From Paludibacteraceae bacterium (GTDB lineage: Bacteria > Bacteroidota > Bacteroidia > Bacteroidales > Paludibacteraceae), in assembly GCA_016938015.1 (NCBI GenBank), contig JAFGVL010000105.1, positions 1-64,000 on the forward strand: 64,000 nucleotides of DNA, given 5' to 3'. Numbering within the stretch: the stretch's first letter is position 1; every line of letters starts with the position of its first letter. The position numbers were made by a program, and so were the translations under genes. Below are positions 9,783 through 18,703 of this stretch, piece by piece. A model generated the notes under the pieces. It was not told where the DNA came from and ran no database searches. It saw only the letters and a program-made list of their open reading frames with translations.

Positions 9783-9968
9783 TTATTTTTCAATTACCAC
9801 TAAATGTTTTACCTTCTGAACCATTCCTAAAATTTGAGGAGTTGGTTCGTGCTCAACAACAGCATTCATTTTGTGTAAGCCTAAAGCTTCAAGAGTAAGT
9901 TTTTGTACTTTCGGACATTTAATCTTACTTCTCACTTGTTTTATTTTAATTTTTTCTTTTTTTGCCAT
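9783..9968 (-). CDS. rpmD: 50S ribosomal protein L30
   Basis: L30 (61 residues), with the ferredoxin-like fold sequence IKIKQVRSKIKCPKVQKLTLEALGLHKMN and the end GMVQKVKHLVVIEK. It lies 13 nt after rpsE, in the conserved rpsE-rpmD-rplO order. Confidence 0.95.
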   Translation of the reverse strand: MAKKEKIKIKQVRSKIKCPKVQKLTLEALGLHKMNAVVEHEPTPQILGMVQKVKHLVVIEK

Positions 9969-9981
9969 GACTGTTTTAGTT

Positions 9982-10500
9982 TTATCCTTTAAACACTTTT
10001 TCTAGGGAAATTCCACGTATTTGTGCTACAGTATATGGATCTCTCAATTCACTTAAAGCTTCGATAGTAGCTTTTACCAAGTTATGAGGGTTTGATGAGC
10101 CCTTTGATTTTGCTAACACATCGGTTACACCAACACTTTCGAGCACTGCACGCATCGCACCACCTGCTTTTACTCCGGTACCATGTGAAGCCGGTTTAAT
10201 AAGTACTTGAGCACCACCGAACTTTGCAAGTTGTTCGTGAGGAATGGTTCCTTTTAATAAAGGTACTTTAATTAAATTCTTTTTTGCAGCTTCAACACCT
10301 TTTGCAATAGCAGCAGTAACTTCGCCGGCTTTACCTAATCCCCAACCTACAATCCCATCTTCGTTACCTACTACAACTATAGCAGAGAAACTGAATGTGC
10401 GTCCTCCTTTGGTTACTTTGGTTACGCGGTTAATAGCAACTAATCTATCTTTTAACTCTAGATCGTTAGTGGTTTTTACTTTATTATCTATTCCTGCCAT
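9982..10500 (-). CDS. rpsE: 30S ribosomal protein S5
   Basis: S5 (172 residues) acts in decoding accuracy near the mRNA entry channel. The N-terminal double-stranded-RNA-binding-like domain has [30 protein letters not shown] and the C-terminal domain [26 protein letters not shown]. It starts 4 nt after rplR. A GGAGG lies about 19 nt before the ATG but is part of the rplR coding end, too far to serve as a normal ribosome binding site. Confidence 0.97.
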   Translation of the reverse strand: MAGIDNKVKTTNDLELKDRLVAINRVTKVTKGGRTFSFSAIVVVGNEDGIVGWGLGKAGEVTAAIAKGVEAAKKNLIKVPLLKGTIPHEQLAKFGGAQVLIKPASHGTGVKAGGAMRAVLESVGVTDVLAKSKGSSNPHNLVKATIEALSELRDPYTVAQIRGISLEKVFKG

Positions 10501-10504
10501 AATT

Positions 10505-10849
10505 TTAAAATTTTAATCCTCCTTTACGTGCACCTTCAGCAATTTCTTTCACTCTTCCATGGTATAAATAACCATTACGATCAAAAACTACTTCTGATAT
10601 TCCTTTTTCTAAAGCTAGTTTTGCAATTAGTTCTCCCACCTTGCTTGCTTGCTCTTTTTTAGTTACTTTCTCTTTTAATCCAAGTGATGAAGCTGAAACT
10701 AATGTTTTGCCGGCCAAATCGTCTACGATTTGAGCATATATTTGCATATTGCTTCTGTACACAGATAAACGAGGTTTTTGTTCAGTACCCGAAATTTTAT
10801 GACGGATATGTGCTTTTATTTTAAGTCTTTTTTCTAATTTTCCTAACAT
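10505..10849 (-). CDS. rplR: 50S ribosomal protein L18
   Basis: L18 (114 residues) binds 5S rRNA in the central protuberance. Diagnostic sequences are [20 protein letters not shown] and [26 protein letters not shown]. It lies 15 nt after rplF and 4 nt before rpsE. Confidence 0.97.
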   Translation of the reverse strand: MLGKLEKRLKIKAHIRHKISGTEQKPRLSVYRSNMQIYAQIVDDLAGKTLVSASSLGLKEKVTKKEQASKVGELIAKLALEKGISEVVFDRNGYLYHGRVKEIAEGARKGGLKF

Positions 10850-10864
10850 AGTTTTACCTATTTA

Positions 10865-11419
10865 TTATTTGGCAGCTGCTGTTTTACCTGCTTTACGACG
10901 AATTATTTCTCCTACAAATTTAACACCTTTACCTTTATACGGTTCCGGTTTACGGAATGAGCGTATTTTTGCACAAACTTGACCTATAAGCTGTTTGTCG
11001 CAACTTTCAAGAATTACTAGTGGGTTTTGATTACGTTCCATTTTGGTTTCCACCTTAATTTCTTTAGGTAAACCTAAAAAGATATTGTGTGTAAATCCTA
11101 ATGCAAACTCTAATACATTACCTTGATTAGATACTCTGTATCCAACACCGACCAATTCTAATTCTTTTTTATATCCTTCAGATACTCCTATCACCATATT
11201 GTTGATTAAGGATCTGTACAATCCGTGCATTGCTCTATTTTGTCTTTCGTCGTTAGGACGAGTAACAGAACAAATACCTCCATCAACTTCAACAGAAATA
11301 GAAGGATTGATTTCTTGTTTAAGTTCCCCTTTAGGACCTTTAACTGTTACCGTATTATTTTCAACTGAAATAGAGACTCCTGTTGGTATATTAATGGGTA
11401 ATTTTCCTATTCTTGACAT
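10865..11419 (-). CDS. rplF: 50S ribosomal protein L6
   Basis: L6 (184 residues) sits near the factor-binding site of the large subunit. It begins MSRIGKLPINIPTGVSISVENN and has two L6 repeat domains, with the C-terminal signature EPYKGKGVKFVGEIIRRKAGK. It is one of very few genes in the cluster with a clear Shine-Dalgarno sequence (see 11428-11433). Confidence 0.97.
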   Translation of the reverse strand: MSRIGKLPINIPTGVSISVENNTVTVKGPKGELKQEINPSISVEVDGGICSVTRPNDERQNRAMHGLYRSLINNMVIGVSEGYKKELELVGVGYRVSNQGNVLEFALGFTHNIFLGLPKEIKVETKMERNQNPLVILESCDKQLIGQVCAKIRSFRKPEPYKGKGVKFVGEIIRRKAGKTAAAK

Positions 11420-11427
11420 CTGTGTTT

Positions 11428-11433
11428 CCTCCC
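11428..11433 (-). promoter_or_regulatory. Shine-Dalgarno sequence of rplF
   Basis: On the minus strand GGGAGG lies 8 nt before the rplF ATG. Most genes in this cluster have A-rich leaders without any GGAGG, so this site is exceptional in its context. Confidence 0.65.
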
Positions 11434-11437
11434 TTTA

Positions 11438-11833
11438 TTAATAAACAAAACATAATACTTCTCCGCCAATATTTAAATTGCGCGCTTCTTTATCGGTCAT
11501 TACACCTTTAGAAGTAGAAAGGATAGCAATACCCAAGCCATTAAGAACCGAAGGTATATCTTTATGTCCGGCATACTGACGTAATCCCGGTGTAGAATAA
11601 CGTATTAGTTTCTTAATAGAATTTACCTTATTTACAGGATCATATTTAAGAGCTATTTTAATAGTACCTTGATACCCTTCATCGGTAAATTTATAATTTA
11701 AGATATAGCCTTTATCGTGCAATATCTTTGTAATTTCCTTTTTCAAGTTTGAAGCAGGAATTTCGACTACTCGGTGATTTACTTTAATAGCATTTCTTAG
11801 TCGTGTTAAATAATCTGCAATTGGATCTGTCAT
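11438..11833 (-). CDS. rpsH: 30S ribosomal protein S8
   Basis: S8 (131 residues) binds the central domain of 16S rRNA and in E. coli also regulates the spc operon. It shows MTDPIADYLTRLRNAIKVNHRVVEIPASNLKKEI and the C-terminal signature STSKGVMTDKEARNLNIGGEVLCFVY. The 60-nt gap before it contains a small GC-rich hairpin (11854-11868). Confidence 0.97.
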   Translation of the reverse strand: MTDPIADYLTRLRNAIKVNHRVVEIPASNLKKEITKILHDKGYILNYKFTDEGYQGTIKIALKYDPVNKVNSIKKLIRYSTPGLRQYAGHKDIPSVLNGLGIAILSTSKGVMTDKEARNLNIGGEVLCFVY

Positions 11834-11853
11834 ATAATTTGTTATTAAATTGA

Positions 11854-11868
11854 TCCCGCCAATCGGGA
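11854..11868 (-). promoter_or_regulatory. Small GC-rich hairpin between rpsN and rpsH
   Basis: tcccg (11854-11858) and cggga (11864-11868) pair around a 5-nt loop in otherwise very AT-rich intercistronic DNA. It may be a processing or ribosomal-protein binding site, or simply chance; the stem is short. Confidence 0.25.
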
Positions 11869-11893
11869 CAATATTTATTAAACAATAATAAAT

Positions 11894-12163
11894 TTACCAG
11901 CTAGCTTTTTTCACTCCCGGTATTAAGCCATTGGATGCCATTTCTCTAAATTGAATACGAGAAATGCCAAATTGGCGCATGTATCCTTTCGGACGTCCAG
12001 TCATTTTACAACGATTGTGTAAACGAACCGGTGATGCATTTTTAGGTAGAGCCTGTAACGCTTCGTAATTTCCTTCAGCAAGAAGTTGTGCTCTTTTTGC
12101 AGCATATTTTGCAACAAGTTTCGCTCTTTTTACCTCACGGGCTTTCATTGATTCTTTGGCCAT
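11894..12163 (-). CDS. rpsN: 30S ribosomal protein S14 (zinc-free form)
   Basis: S14 (89 residues) belongs to the 30S head. It has [24 protein letters not shown] and the signature [30 protein letters not shown]. The length and lack of the CxxC pairs identify the C- form, which does not need zinc. It lies 18 nt after rplE. Confidence 0.96.
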   Translation of the reverse strand: MAKESMKAREVKRAKLVAKYAAKRAQLLAEGNYEALQALPKNASPVRLHNRCKMTGRPKGYMRQFGISRIQFREMASNGLIPGVKKASW

Positions 12164-12181
12164 GTGTATTGTATGCTTTAA

Positions 12182-12727
12182 TTAGTTTCTTTTAAATGGT
12201 AATCCAAATTCTTTTAACAAGGCTAAACCTTCTTCGTCGGTTTTGGCTGTTGTTGTCATTGTAATGTTCATACCTAAAATACGGGAAACATTTTCAATGT
12301 TAATTTCAGGGAAAATAATTTGTTCTTGAATACCTAAGGTATAATTACCTCTTCCATCCAATTTATTTTCAATCCCTTTAAAATCGCGAATACGAGGAAG
12401 AGCTACACGAACTAATCTTTCTAAAAACTCATACATTTTATCTCCACGAAGCGTAACACGTACACCAATTGGCATTTTTTTACGCAACTTAAAGTTAGAA
12501 ATATCTTTTTTAGATATTGTAGAAACAGCTTTTTGTCCGGTAATGGTGGTCATTTCAACAATAGCTGTATCAATAATTTTTTTATCGGCTACAGCAATAC
12601 CTAACCCTTGATTTAAGGTTATTTTTTGAAGTTTAGGAACTTCCATAATTGACTTATAGCCAAATTCTTTCATTAATGTAGGAACAATGCGTTCTCTATA
12701 TTCGTTTTTTAAACTAGCAGTATTCAT
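12182..12727 (-). CDS. rplE: 50S ribosomal protein L5
   Basis: L5 (181 residues) binds 5S rRNA and contacts P-site tRNA. Diagnostic parts are [36 protein letters not shown] and the C-terminal [26 protein letters not shown]. Its ATG overlaps the rplX stop (TAATG), suggesting translational coupling. A GGGGAGG lies about 10 nt upstream but encodes the last residues of L24 (SGEE), so its role as a ribosome binding site is uncertain. Confidence 0.97.
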   Translation of the reverse strand: MNTASLKNEYRERIVPTLMKEFGYKSIMEVPKLQKITLNQGLGIAVADKKIIDTAIVEMTTITGQKAVSTISKKDISNFKLRKKMPIGVRVTLRGDKMYEFLERLVRVALPRIRDFKGIENKLDGRGNYTLGIQEQIIFPEINIENVSRILGMNITMTTTAKTDEEGLALLKEFGLPFKRN

Positions 12728-13047
12728 TATTTTATTTCCTCCCCTGATTTTTTTGAAAAACGAACCAATTGTCCTTCGGCATTTAATTTTCTACCTATTC
12801 GGGTTGGTTTTCCGGTTTTAGAATCTACCACATTTAAATTAGAAATGTGTATAGCTGCTTCTTTCTTAATTATTCCTCCTTGAGGGCTTTTTGCGTTAGG
12901 TTTGGTATGTTTAGAAACCAAATTAAGACCTTCCACAATTGCTTTATTCTCTTTGCTAAGAATTTCAAGCACACGCCCTGTTTTACCTTTGGCATTGCCG
13001 GCTAAAACAAAAACCGTATCGCCTTTTTTAATGTGTAATTTATTCAT
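12727..13047 (-). CDS. rplX: 50S ribosomal protein L24
   Basis: L24 (106 residues) is an early assembly protein of the 50S subunit. The KOW motif is visible at the N-terminus: [25 protein letters not shown]. It is followed by [25 protein letters not shown]. The stop codon overlaps the rplE start by one base. Confidence 0.97.
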   Translation of the reverse strand: MNKLHIKKGDTVFVLAGNAKGKTGRVLEILSKENKAIVEGLNLVSKHTKPNAKSPQGGIIKKEAAIHISNLNVVDSKTGKPTRIGRKLNAEGQLVRFSKKSGEEIK

Positions 13048-13069
13048 TACTAAATTTTATTACTATGGA

Positions 13070-13435
13070 TTAAAGTACTTCGGGAGCAAGTGAAATAATT
13101 TTCATATTTGTTGTACGTAACTCTCTGGCTACCGGTCCGAAAATACGACTTCCGCGTATTTCACCTGCGTTGTTTAAAAGAACACAAGCATTATCGTCAA
13201 AACGAATATAAGAGCCATCTTGACGACGTACTTCTTTTTTTGTTCTAACAATAACTGCTTTTGAAACAGCTCCTTTTTTCACATCACTAGATGGGATTGT
13301 ACTTTTCACTGCTACTACGATAATATCTCCTACAGAAGCGTAGCGTTTTCCTGTACCGCCTAACACACGGATACAAAGCACTTCTTTTGCTCCACTATTA
13401 TCTGCTACTATTAATCTTGATTCTGTTTGTATCAT
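13070..13435 (-). CDS. rplN: 50S ribosomal protein L14
   Basis: L14 (121 residues) lies at the subunit interface. It begins [27 protein letters not shown] and ends [26 protein letters not shown]-like ([11 protein letters not shown]...), as expected. It starts 2 nt after rpsQ. Confidence 0.97.
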   Translation of the reverse strand: MIQTESRLIVADNSGAKEVLCIRVLGGTGKRYASVGDIIVVAVKSTIPSSDVKKGAVSKAVIVRTKKEVRRQDGSYIRFDDNACVLLNNAGEIRGSRIFGPVARELRTTNMKIISLAPEVL

Positions 13436-13437
13436 AA

Positions 13438-13698
13438 TTACTTAACTCTTTCGATTATTTCAACTAATCTCCATCTCTTTGTTTTACTCATCGGACGAGT
13501 TTCCATGATACGAACAATGTCGCCAATGTTACATTCGTTTTTCTCGTCGTGAGCATGGTATTTTTTCGTTTTGTTTACAAATTTACCGTAAATAGGATGT
13601 TTTTCTTTCCATTTAACAGCAACCGTAATGGTTTTAACCATTTTATTACTTGAAACGATACCTGATCGTTCTTTTCTTAAATTTCTTGTTTCCATCAA
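13438..13698 (-). CDS. rpsQ: 30S ribosomal protein S17
   Basis: S17 (86 residues) is a primary 16S rRNA binder with an OB fold. It shows [21 protein letters not shown] and the signature [23 protein letters not shown]. It is packed between rpmC (3 nt) and rplN (2 nt). Confidence 0.97.
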   Translation of the reverse strand: MMETRNLRKERSGIVSSNKMVKTITVAVKWKEKHPIYGKFVNKTKKYHAHDEKNECNIGDIVRIMETRPMSKTKRWRLVEIIERVK

Positions 13699-13701
13699 TC
13701 T

Positions 13702-13899
13702 TTATTGTTGATTTATTTCTCTCTTACGCAATTCTGTATGCAATTTTGCTATACTTCTACGTGCAGCTTTTATTTGCATAGGATTATCTAGAGGAGAAAT
13801 GCTGTGATTCAATTTCATTTTGTTTAATGAATCGAGGTTTGCTTCCAAGCGCTCTTGAATCTCTTTTGTTGTTAATTCTTTAATTTCTCTTGTTTTCAT
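13702..13899 (-). CDS. rpmC: 50S ribosomal protein L29
   Basis: L29 (65 residues) lies near the peptide exit tunnel. The two-helix sequence is [29 protein letters not shown], then [23 protein letters not shown]. It lies 6 nt after rplP. Confidence 0.95.
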   Translation of the reverse strand: MKTREIKELTTKEIQERLEANLDSLNKMKLNHSISPLDNPMQIKAARRSIAKLHTELRKREINQQ

Positions 13900-13905
13900 A
13901 CTTAC

Positions 13906-14340
13906 TTATGCATTTAAAGCGCTTGTATCAAAATCTCTTCTTATTACAAGCTTAGTTGTAACCGGTAATTTTTGTGAAGCCAGGCGTAATGCTTCTTTTG
14001 CAATATCAAAAGGTACACCTTCTACTTCAATTATAATTCTACCCGGTGTTACAGGAGCAACAAAGCCTTCGGGAGCACCTTTTCCTTTACCCATACGTAC
14101 TTCAGCAGGTTTTTTAGTAATCGGTTTATCAGGAAAAATACGTATCCATATTTGTCCTTGTCTTTGCATATAACGTGTTACAGCAATACGGGCAGCTTCG
14201 ATCTGACGACCGGTTAACCATTTTGACTCTAACGATTTTATACCAAAAGAACCGAATGCCAATTGGTTTCCTCTTTGGGCATTACCTTTCATGCGACCTT
14301 TTTGTTGTCTTCTGAACTTAGTTTTCTTTGGTTGTAACAT
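13906..14340 (-). CDS. rplP: 50S ribosomal protein L16
   Basis: L16 (144 residues) helps form the A-site tRNA binding region. Family sequence: [20 protein letters not shown] at the start, [21 protein letters not shown], and the [16 protein letters not shown] signature. It lies 22 nt after rpsC in the standard S10 operon order. Confidence 0.97.
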   Translation of the reverse strand: MLQPKKTKFRRQQKGRMKGNAQRGNQLAFGSFGIKSLESKWLTGRQIEAARIAVTRYMQRQGQIWIRIFPDKPITKKPAEVRMGKGKGAPEGFVAPVTPGRIIIEVEGVPFDIAKEALRLASQKLPVTTKLVIRRDFDTSALNA

Positions 14341-14362
14341 AATCTTTACAATTCAATTTTTA

Positions 14363-15103
14363 TTATTTTCTTCTTTTTTTGAAACCTTTAGAATTACCGT
14401 CACGACGATCATTGTTTGAGGAAGAATGACCGTGATTGGTTTCTTTACTTGAAGCAAAGTTTGGAGCTAAGTCTTTTTTGCCATAGATTTCGCCACGACA
14501 AATCCAAACTTTAATTCCAATTAACCCTACTTTTGTTAAGGCTTCTGCTAAAGCATAGTCAATGTCTGCACGAAGTGTATGAAGTGGAGTTCTTCCTTCT
14601 TTATACATTTCCGAGCGAGCCATTTCTGCTCCATTTAAACGTCCTGACACCATTACTTTAATACCTTCGGCTCCCATACGCATGGTTGATGCGATTGCCA
14701 TTTTAGTAGCACGACGATAAGCGATTTTTCCTTCTACTTGACGGGCAATATTATTTGCTACTATAACGGCATCAAGTTCGGGTCTTTTCACTTCATATAT
14801 GTTGATTTGAACGTCTTTATCAGTAATTTTTTTCAATTCTTCTTTTAACTTGTCAACTTCTTGACCACCTTTTCCGATAATGATACCCGGACGAGCAGTA
14901 CAAACTGTTATAGTAACAAGTTTTAGAGTTCTCTCAATTACTATTCGAGATACACTAGCCTTGGCTAAACGTGCATTTAAATATTTTCTTATTTTGCTGT
15001 CTTCTAACAACGTATCTCCATAATTGTTACCACCGTACCAATTTGAATCCCATCCTCTGATAATTCCTAAACGATTACTTACCGGATTGCATTTTTGTCC
15101 CAT
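14363..15103 (-). CDS. rpsC: 30S ribosomal protein S3
   Basis: S3 (246 residues) lines the mRNA entry channel. A type II KH domain carries [20 protein letters not shown], and the C-terminal domain shows [19 protein letters not shown]-like sequence ([15 protein letters not shown]). After about residue 215 comes a hydrophilic Ser/Asn/Lys-rich tail ending GFKKRRK. It lies 8 nt after rplV. Confidence 0.97.
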   Translation of the reverse strand: MGQKCNPVSNRLGIIRGWDSNWYGGNNYGDTLLEDSKIRKYLNARLAKASVSRIVIERTLKLVTITVCTARPGIIIGKGGQEVDKLKEELKKITDKDVQINIYEVKRPELDAVIVANNIARQVEGKIAYRRATKMAIASTMRMGAEGIKVMVSGRLNGAEMARSEMYKEGRTPLHTLRADIDYALAEALTKVGLIGIKVWICRGEIYGKKDLAPNFASSKETNHGHSSSNNDRRDGNSKGFKKRRK

Positions 15104-15111
15104 TTTATAGC

Positions 15112-15519
15112 TTAATTTTGATCGTTAGTATTTTTTGTATCAACAAACAATGTAACATGGTTTGAACGCTTGCGAATTTGGTATCCTCTTCCTTGTGGAG
15201 CAGGTCTAAGTCTTTTCAACACACGAGCAGAATCTACTGAAACAGCACTTACAAATAGAGTAGCATTTTCAGCTTTTTGTTCGGTTTTTTGTTCCCAATT
15301 AGCAATTGCTGAACGCAACAATTTTTCTAATCTACCGGAAGCCTCTTTTGTTGAAAATTTAAGTACACCAAGTGCTTTACTTACTTCCATTCCACGAATC
15401 ATATCAGCAACCAATCGCATTTTACGAGGGGATGTTGGTACATTATTTAACTTTGCGAAATAAAGAGATTTTTGGGCTTCTTTTCTTTCGTCTGCACTTA
15501 TTTTTTTTCTTTTACCCAT
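15112..15519 (-). CDS. rplV: 50S ribosomal protein L22
   Basis: L22 (135 residues) lines the exit tunnel with a long beta-hairpin. It shows [18 protein letters not shown] and the hairpin/C-terminal signature [25 protein letters not shown]. It follows rpsS by 41 nt. Confidence 0.97.
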   Translation of the reverse strand: MGKRKKISADERKEAQKSLYFAKLNNVPTSPRKMRLVADMIRGMEVSKALGVLKFSTKEASGRLEKLLRSAIANWEQKTEQKAENATLFVSAVSVDSARVLKRLRPAPQGRGYQIRKRSNHVTLFVDTKNTNDQN

Positions 15520-15560
15520 TTTATTAGAAATTTTTTATTTTCGTTATTCGGTGTAACGGA

Positions 15561-15824
15561 TTATTTTTTACCCGCATGGCCACGGAAATTTCTTGTTGGA
15601 GAAAACTCTCCTAACTTATGACCTACCATATTTTCTGTAACGTATACAGGAATAAATTTATTTCCGTTGTGAACAGCAACTGTATGACCTACAAAATCGG
15701 GCGATATCATAGAAGCTCTAGCCCATGTTTTAATGACGGTTTTTTTACCGCTAGTATTCATGTCTAACACTTTCTTTTCTAATCTTAAATTAATGTATGG
15801 TCCTTTTTTTAATGAACGGCTCAT
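15561..15824 (-). CDS. rpsS: 30S ribosomal protein S19
   Basis: S19 (87 residues) is in the 30S head and forms a complex with S13. It begins [19 protein letters not shown] and has the signature [22 protein letters not shown]. It lies 22 nt after rplB. Confidence 0.97.
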   Translation of the reverse strand: MSRSLKKGPYINLRLEKKVLDMNTSGKKTVIKTWARASMISPDFVGHTVAVHNGNKFIPVYVTENMVGHKLGEFSPTRNFRGHAGKK

Positions 15825-15846
15825 ATTATCTACTTAATTTTATCGT

Positions 15847-16671
15847 TTATTTTTTTCTTCTTTCAACAATATACTTGCTTGAAGCTTTTTTAGGAGATCT
15901 TGTTTTGAATCCTTTAGCTAACAAGCCTTTACGTGAACGTGGATGACCACCTGAAGCACGACCTTCTCCACCACCCATTGGGTGATCTACCGGGTTCATA
16001 ACAACACCTCTTACGCGAGGACGTCTTCCAAGCCATCTTGAGCGACCTGCTTTTCCTGAACGTTCGAGAGCATTATCTGAATTACCTACACTACCAATAG
16101 TAGCTTTGCAAGAACAAAGAACTTTACGCATTTCACCCGAAGGTAATTTTACAATAGCGTATTTATCTTCTCTGGATGTTAATTGAGCAAATGTTCCTGC
16201 AGAACGAACTAAAGCAGCTCCTTGACCCGGATTTAATTCGATATTATGAATAATTGTTCCTAATGGAATATTTTCCAGCAAGAGGGTGTTTCCTACTTCA
16301 GGAGCAGCTTCTGCACCTGATAAAAGGGTATGACCTACTTCTAAACCATTAGGTGCAAGAATATACCGTTTTTCTCCATCGGCATAAAATAACAAAGCGA
16401 TACGAGCTGAACGATTTGGATCGTATTCTATTGTTTTTACAACAGCCGGAATTCCATCTTTGTTTCTTTTAAAGTCAATTACTCTGTATTTTCTCTTATG
16501 TCCACCGCCAATATAACGCATGGTCATTTTACCGTCGTTGTTACGACCGCCTGACTTGCGAGCGCCAACTATTAGAGATTTTTCTGGAGCACTTGCGGTA
16601 ATCGTTTCAAATGTTCCAATAATCTTATGTCTTTGTCCCGGAGTTATGGGATTTAATTTTCTTACAGCCAT
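15847..16671 (-). CDS. rplB: 50S ribosomal protein L2
   Basis: L2 (274 residues) is needed for subunit association and peptidyl-transferase activity. The signature [20 protein letters not shown] contains the conserved histidine region. The N-terminus [17 protein letters not shown] and the basic C-terminus [14 protein letters not shown] fit the family. It lies 5 nt after rplW. Confidence 0.98.
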   Translation of the reverse strand: MAVRKLNPITPGQRHKIIGTFETITASAPEKSLIVGARKSGGRNNDGKMTMRYIGGGHKRKYRVIDFKRNKDGIPAVVKTIEYDPNRSARIALLFYADGEKRYILAPNGLEVGHTLLSGAEAAPEVGNTLLLENIPLGTIIHNIELNPGQGAALVRSAGTFAQLTSREDKYAIVKLPSGEMRKVLCSCKATIGSVGNSDNALERSGKAGRSRWLGRRPRVRGVVMNPVDHPMGGGEGRASGGHPRSRKGLLAKGFKTRSPKKASSKYIVERRKK

Positions 16672-16676
16672 CTTTA

Positions 16677-16967
16677 TTAAATATTGCTATATAAATCTAT
16701 TACTTCACCTTCTTTAAGAGTTACCACCGCTTTTTTATAATTGCTGGTTGCCCCTTTTATTACACCACCTTTTGTATAACGAGATTTTTTCTTCCCCGGT
16801 TGTACGGAGGTGTTTACTGCTACTACAGTTACATTGTACATTTCCTGAATGGCTTGTTTGATTTGAATTTTATTAGCATTCAAATCAACTCTAAAGCCGT
16901 AGCGATTAAGCTTATCAGTTAATGATGTCATTTTTTCTGTAACGATAGGTTTTATTATAATTGCCAT
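16677..16967 (-). CDS. rplW: 50S ribosomal protein L23
   Basis: L23 (96 residues) is at the tunnel exit and docks trigger factor and SRP. I set the start at [13 protein letters not shown] rather than the ORF-track start 12 codons upstream, because a perfect Shine-Dalgarno sequence lies 8 nt before this ATG and the longer version would overlap the rplD stop. Family sequence includes [24 protein letters not shown] and [11 protein letters not shown]. Confidence 0.95.
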   Translation of the reverse strand: MAIIIKPIVTEKMTSLTDKLNRYGFRVDLNANKIQIKQAIQEMYNVTVVAVNTSVQPGKKKSRYTKGGVIKGATSNYKKAVVTLKEGEVIDLYSNI

Positions 16968-16974
16968 TTTGTTA

Positions 16975-16982
16975 ACCTCCTT
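16975..16982 (-). promoter_or_regulatory. Perfect Shine-Dalgarno sequence of rplW
   Basis: On the minus strand the sequence AAGGAGGT is fully complementary to the standard anti-Shine-Dalgarno ACCUCCUU. It overlaps the rplD stop codon (TAAGGAGGT) and lies 8 nt before the rplW ATG. It decides the start of rplW and is conspicuous because nearly all neighbours lack such a site. Confidence 0.85.
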
Positions 16983-17610
16983 ATGCGTTAAATATTTGAT
17001 CAATTAAAGCAACTGAACTTTCAGTAATTAGTAATGATTTTGCCTTCAGAATTTTATAAGTATTTAATTCTGAAACAGTTATTACTTCTGCATTTTTCAG
17101 ATTACGAGCCGACAAATATACATTTTTATTTGGTTCCGATAAAACAATAAGTAACTTTTTATCAGCAACTTTCAAATTATTTGCAAGTGATAAAAAATCT
17201 TTTGTTTTAGGGGTCTCAAAATTAATTGAATCTACAACCATAATGCCCTCGTCTTTAGCTTTATAAGATAAAGCAGATTTTCTGGCCAGTTGTTTTACTT
17301 TTTTGTTTAACTTGAAATTATAATCACGAGGGGTTGGACCGAATACACGAGCTCCTCCTCTAAGTAATGGTGAGTTGATATCACCTCTACGGGCTCCACC
17401 ACCACCTTTTTGTTTTCCAAGTTTACGAGTACTTCCGGAAATCTCATTACGTACTTTCGATTTATGAGTTCCTTGACGTTGATTAGCCAAGTATTGTTTC
17501 ACATCTAAATAAATAGCGTGATCGTTTGGCTCTAATCCATAGATAGAATCATTCAATGAAATTTTTCTACCGGTTTCTTCTCCTTTGATGTTATATATAT
17601 TCAGTTCCAT
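16981..17610 (-). CDS. rplD: 50S ribosomal protein L4
   Basis: L4 (209 residues) binds 23S rRNA domain I and extends into the exit tunnel; in enterobacteria it also regulates the S10 operon. The tunnel-loop region shows [25 protein letters not shown] and [21 protein letters not shown]. It begins on the rplC stop (TAATG overlap). Confidence 0.97.
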   Translation of the reverse strand: MELNIYNIKGEETGRKISLNDSIYGLEPNDHAIYLDVKQYLANQRQGTHKSKVRNEISGSTRKLGKQKGGGGARRGDINSPLLRGGARVFGPTPRDYNFKLNKKVKQLARKSALSYKAKDEGIMVVDSINFETPKTKDFLSLANNLKVADKKLLIVLSEPNKNVYLSARNLKNAEVITVSELNTYKILKAKSLLITESSVALIDQIFNA

Positions 17611-18230
17611 TATTTCTTAATAATTACGATTGAACCTTTTGCTCCGGGAACCGATCCTTTAATAAGGACTAAGTTGTGTTCCGGAATCACTTTTAACACT
17701 TGAAGATTTTGCATGGTAACTTGATCGCCACCTGTACGTCCGGCCATTCTCATTCCTTTTACTACTTTAGAAGGATATGAAGAAGCTCCCAGAGAACCCG
17801 GTGCACGTAAACGGTTATGTTGACCGTGAGTTGCTTGACCAACACCACCGAAACCATGACGTTTTACAACACCTTGAAAACCTTTTCCTTTTGATGTACC
17901 TACTACATCTACCCAATCTGATTCTCCGAATACATCGACAGCAGTAATTGCGTCGCCTAATTTAAATTCTCCTGAGAAATCTTTGAACTCAACCAAGTGT
18001 CTCTTTGGTGTTACGCCTGCTTTTTTTGCATGACCTAATTCAGGTTTTGTTGTATGTTTTTCTTTTTTATCAGAAAAACCTAACTGAATTGAGGTATAAC
18101 CATCTGTTTCAACAGTTTTGATTTGCGTAACAACACAAGGACCAGCTTCGATAACAGTGCATGGAACATTTTTTCCATCGGCACTGAAAACGGATGTCAT
18201 TCCGATTTTTTTTCCTATTAATCCTGGCAT
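17610..18230 (-). CDS. rplC: 50S ribosomal protein L3
   Basis: L3 (206 residues) starts large-subunit assembly and reaches toward the peptidyl-transferase centre. It begins [20 protein letters not shown] and has the signature [23 protein letters not shown], which includes the glutamine methylated in E. coli L3. The stop overlaps rplD by one base. The 93-nt gap before it holds competing dyads (18246-18315). Confidence 0.97.
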   Translation of the reverse strand: MPGLIGKKIGMTSVFSADGKNVPCTVIEAGPCVVTQIKTVETDGYTSIQLGFSDKKEKHTTKPELGHAKKAGVTPKRHLVEFKDFSGEFKLGDAITAVDVFGESDWVDVVGTSKGKGFQGVVKRHGFGGVGQATHGQHNRLRAPGSLGASSYPSKVVKGMRMAGRTGGDQVTMQNLQVLKVIPEHNLVLIKGSVPGAKGSIVIIKK

Positions 18231-18245
18231 TTCAATGTTATTTAA

Positions 18246-18315
18246 TGTTTATTTGTTTAGTTGATGATTTGGTGATTTGTTGTTGAACAAACAAATAAAC
18301 AAATAACCAAATCAA
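18246..18315 (-). promoter_or_regulatory. Overlapping dyads between rpsJ and rplC, possible leader structure
   Basis: One perfect 12-bp pairing joins 18246-18257 (tgtttatttgtt) to 18290-18301 (aacaaataaaca). A second, imperfect pairing joins 18260-18281 (gttgatgatttggtg...) to about 18297-18315 (...ataaccaaatcaac), with a 3-nt bulge and one mismatch. The two share bases 18297-18301, so they are alternatives or form a pseudoknot. The region is low-complexity, which raises the chance of coincidence. Confidence 0.4.
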
Positions 18316-18323
18316 CAATTTTT

Positions 18324-18629
18324 CTATACTTTAATTTCTACTTCTACTCCACTTGGCAATTCAAGTTTCATTAATGCATCCACTGTTTGCGAAGTAGAAC
18401 TGTAAATATCTATCAATCTTTTGTACGAAGACAATTCGAATTGTTCGCGTGCTTTTTTGTTCACAAAAGGTGAGCGCAATACAGTGAAAATTCTTTTGTG
18501 CGTTGGAAGAGGAATTGGTCCGCTTACAACTGCTCCTGTAGCCTTAACCGTTTTTACGATTTTTTCGGCCGATTTGTCAACCAAGTTATGGTCGTACGAT
18601 TTTAATTTGATTCTAATTTTTTGACTCAT
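18324..18629 (-). CDS. rpsJ: 30S ribosomal protein S10
   Basis: S10 (101 residues) is in the 30S head and, as NusE, takes part in transcription antitermination. Diagnostic sequence: [43 protein letters not shown] and the end SGVEVEIKV. It follows fusA by 74 nt; no tuf gene lies between them, unlike in many Proteobacteria. Confidence 0.97.
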   Translation of the reverse strand: MSQKIRIKLKSYDHNLVDKSAEKIVKTVKATGAVVSGPIPLPTHKRIFTVLRSPFVNKKAREQFELSSYKRLIDIYSSTSQTVDALMKLELPSGVEVEIKV

Positions 18630-18703
18630 TTTATAGTTTATTGTGTCGAAAGTTTGTTTGATTAAGAGTCATTCGCTAATCAAGCTTGTTTCAACTTTTG
18701 TTG

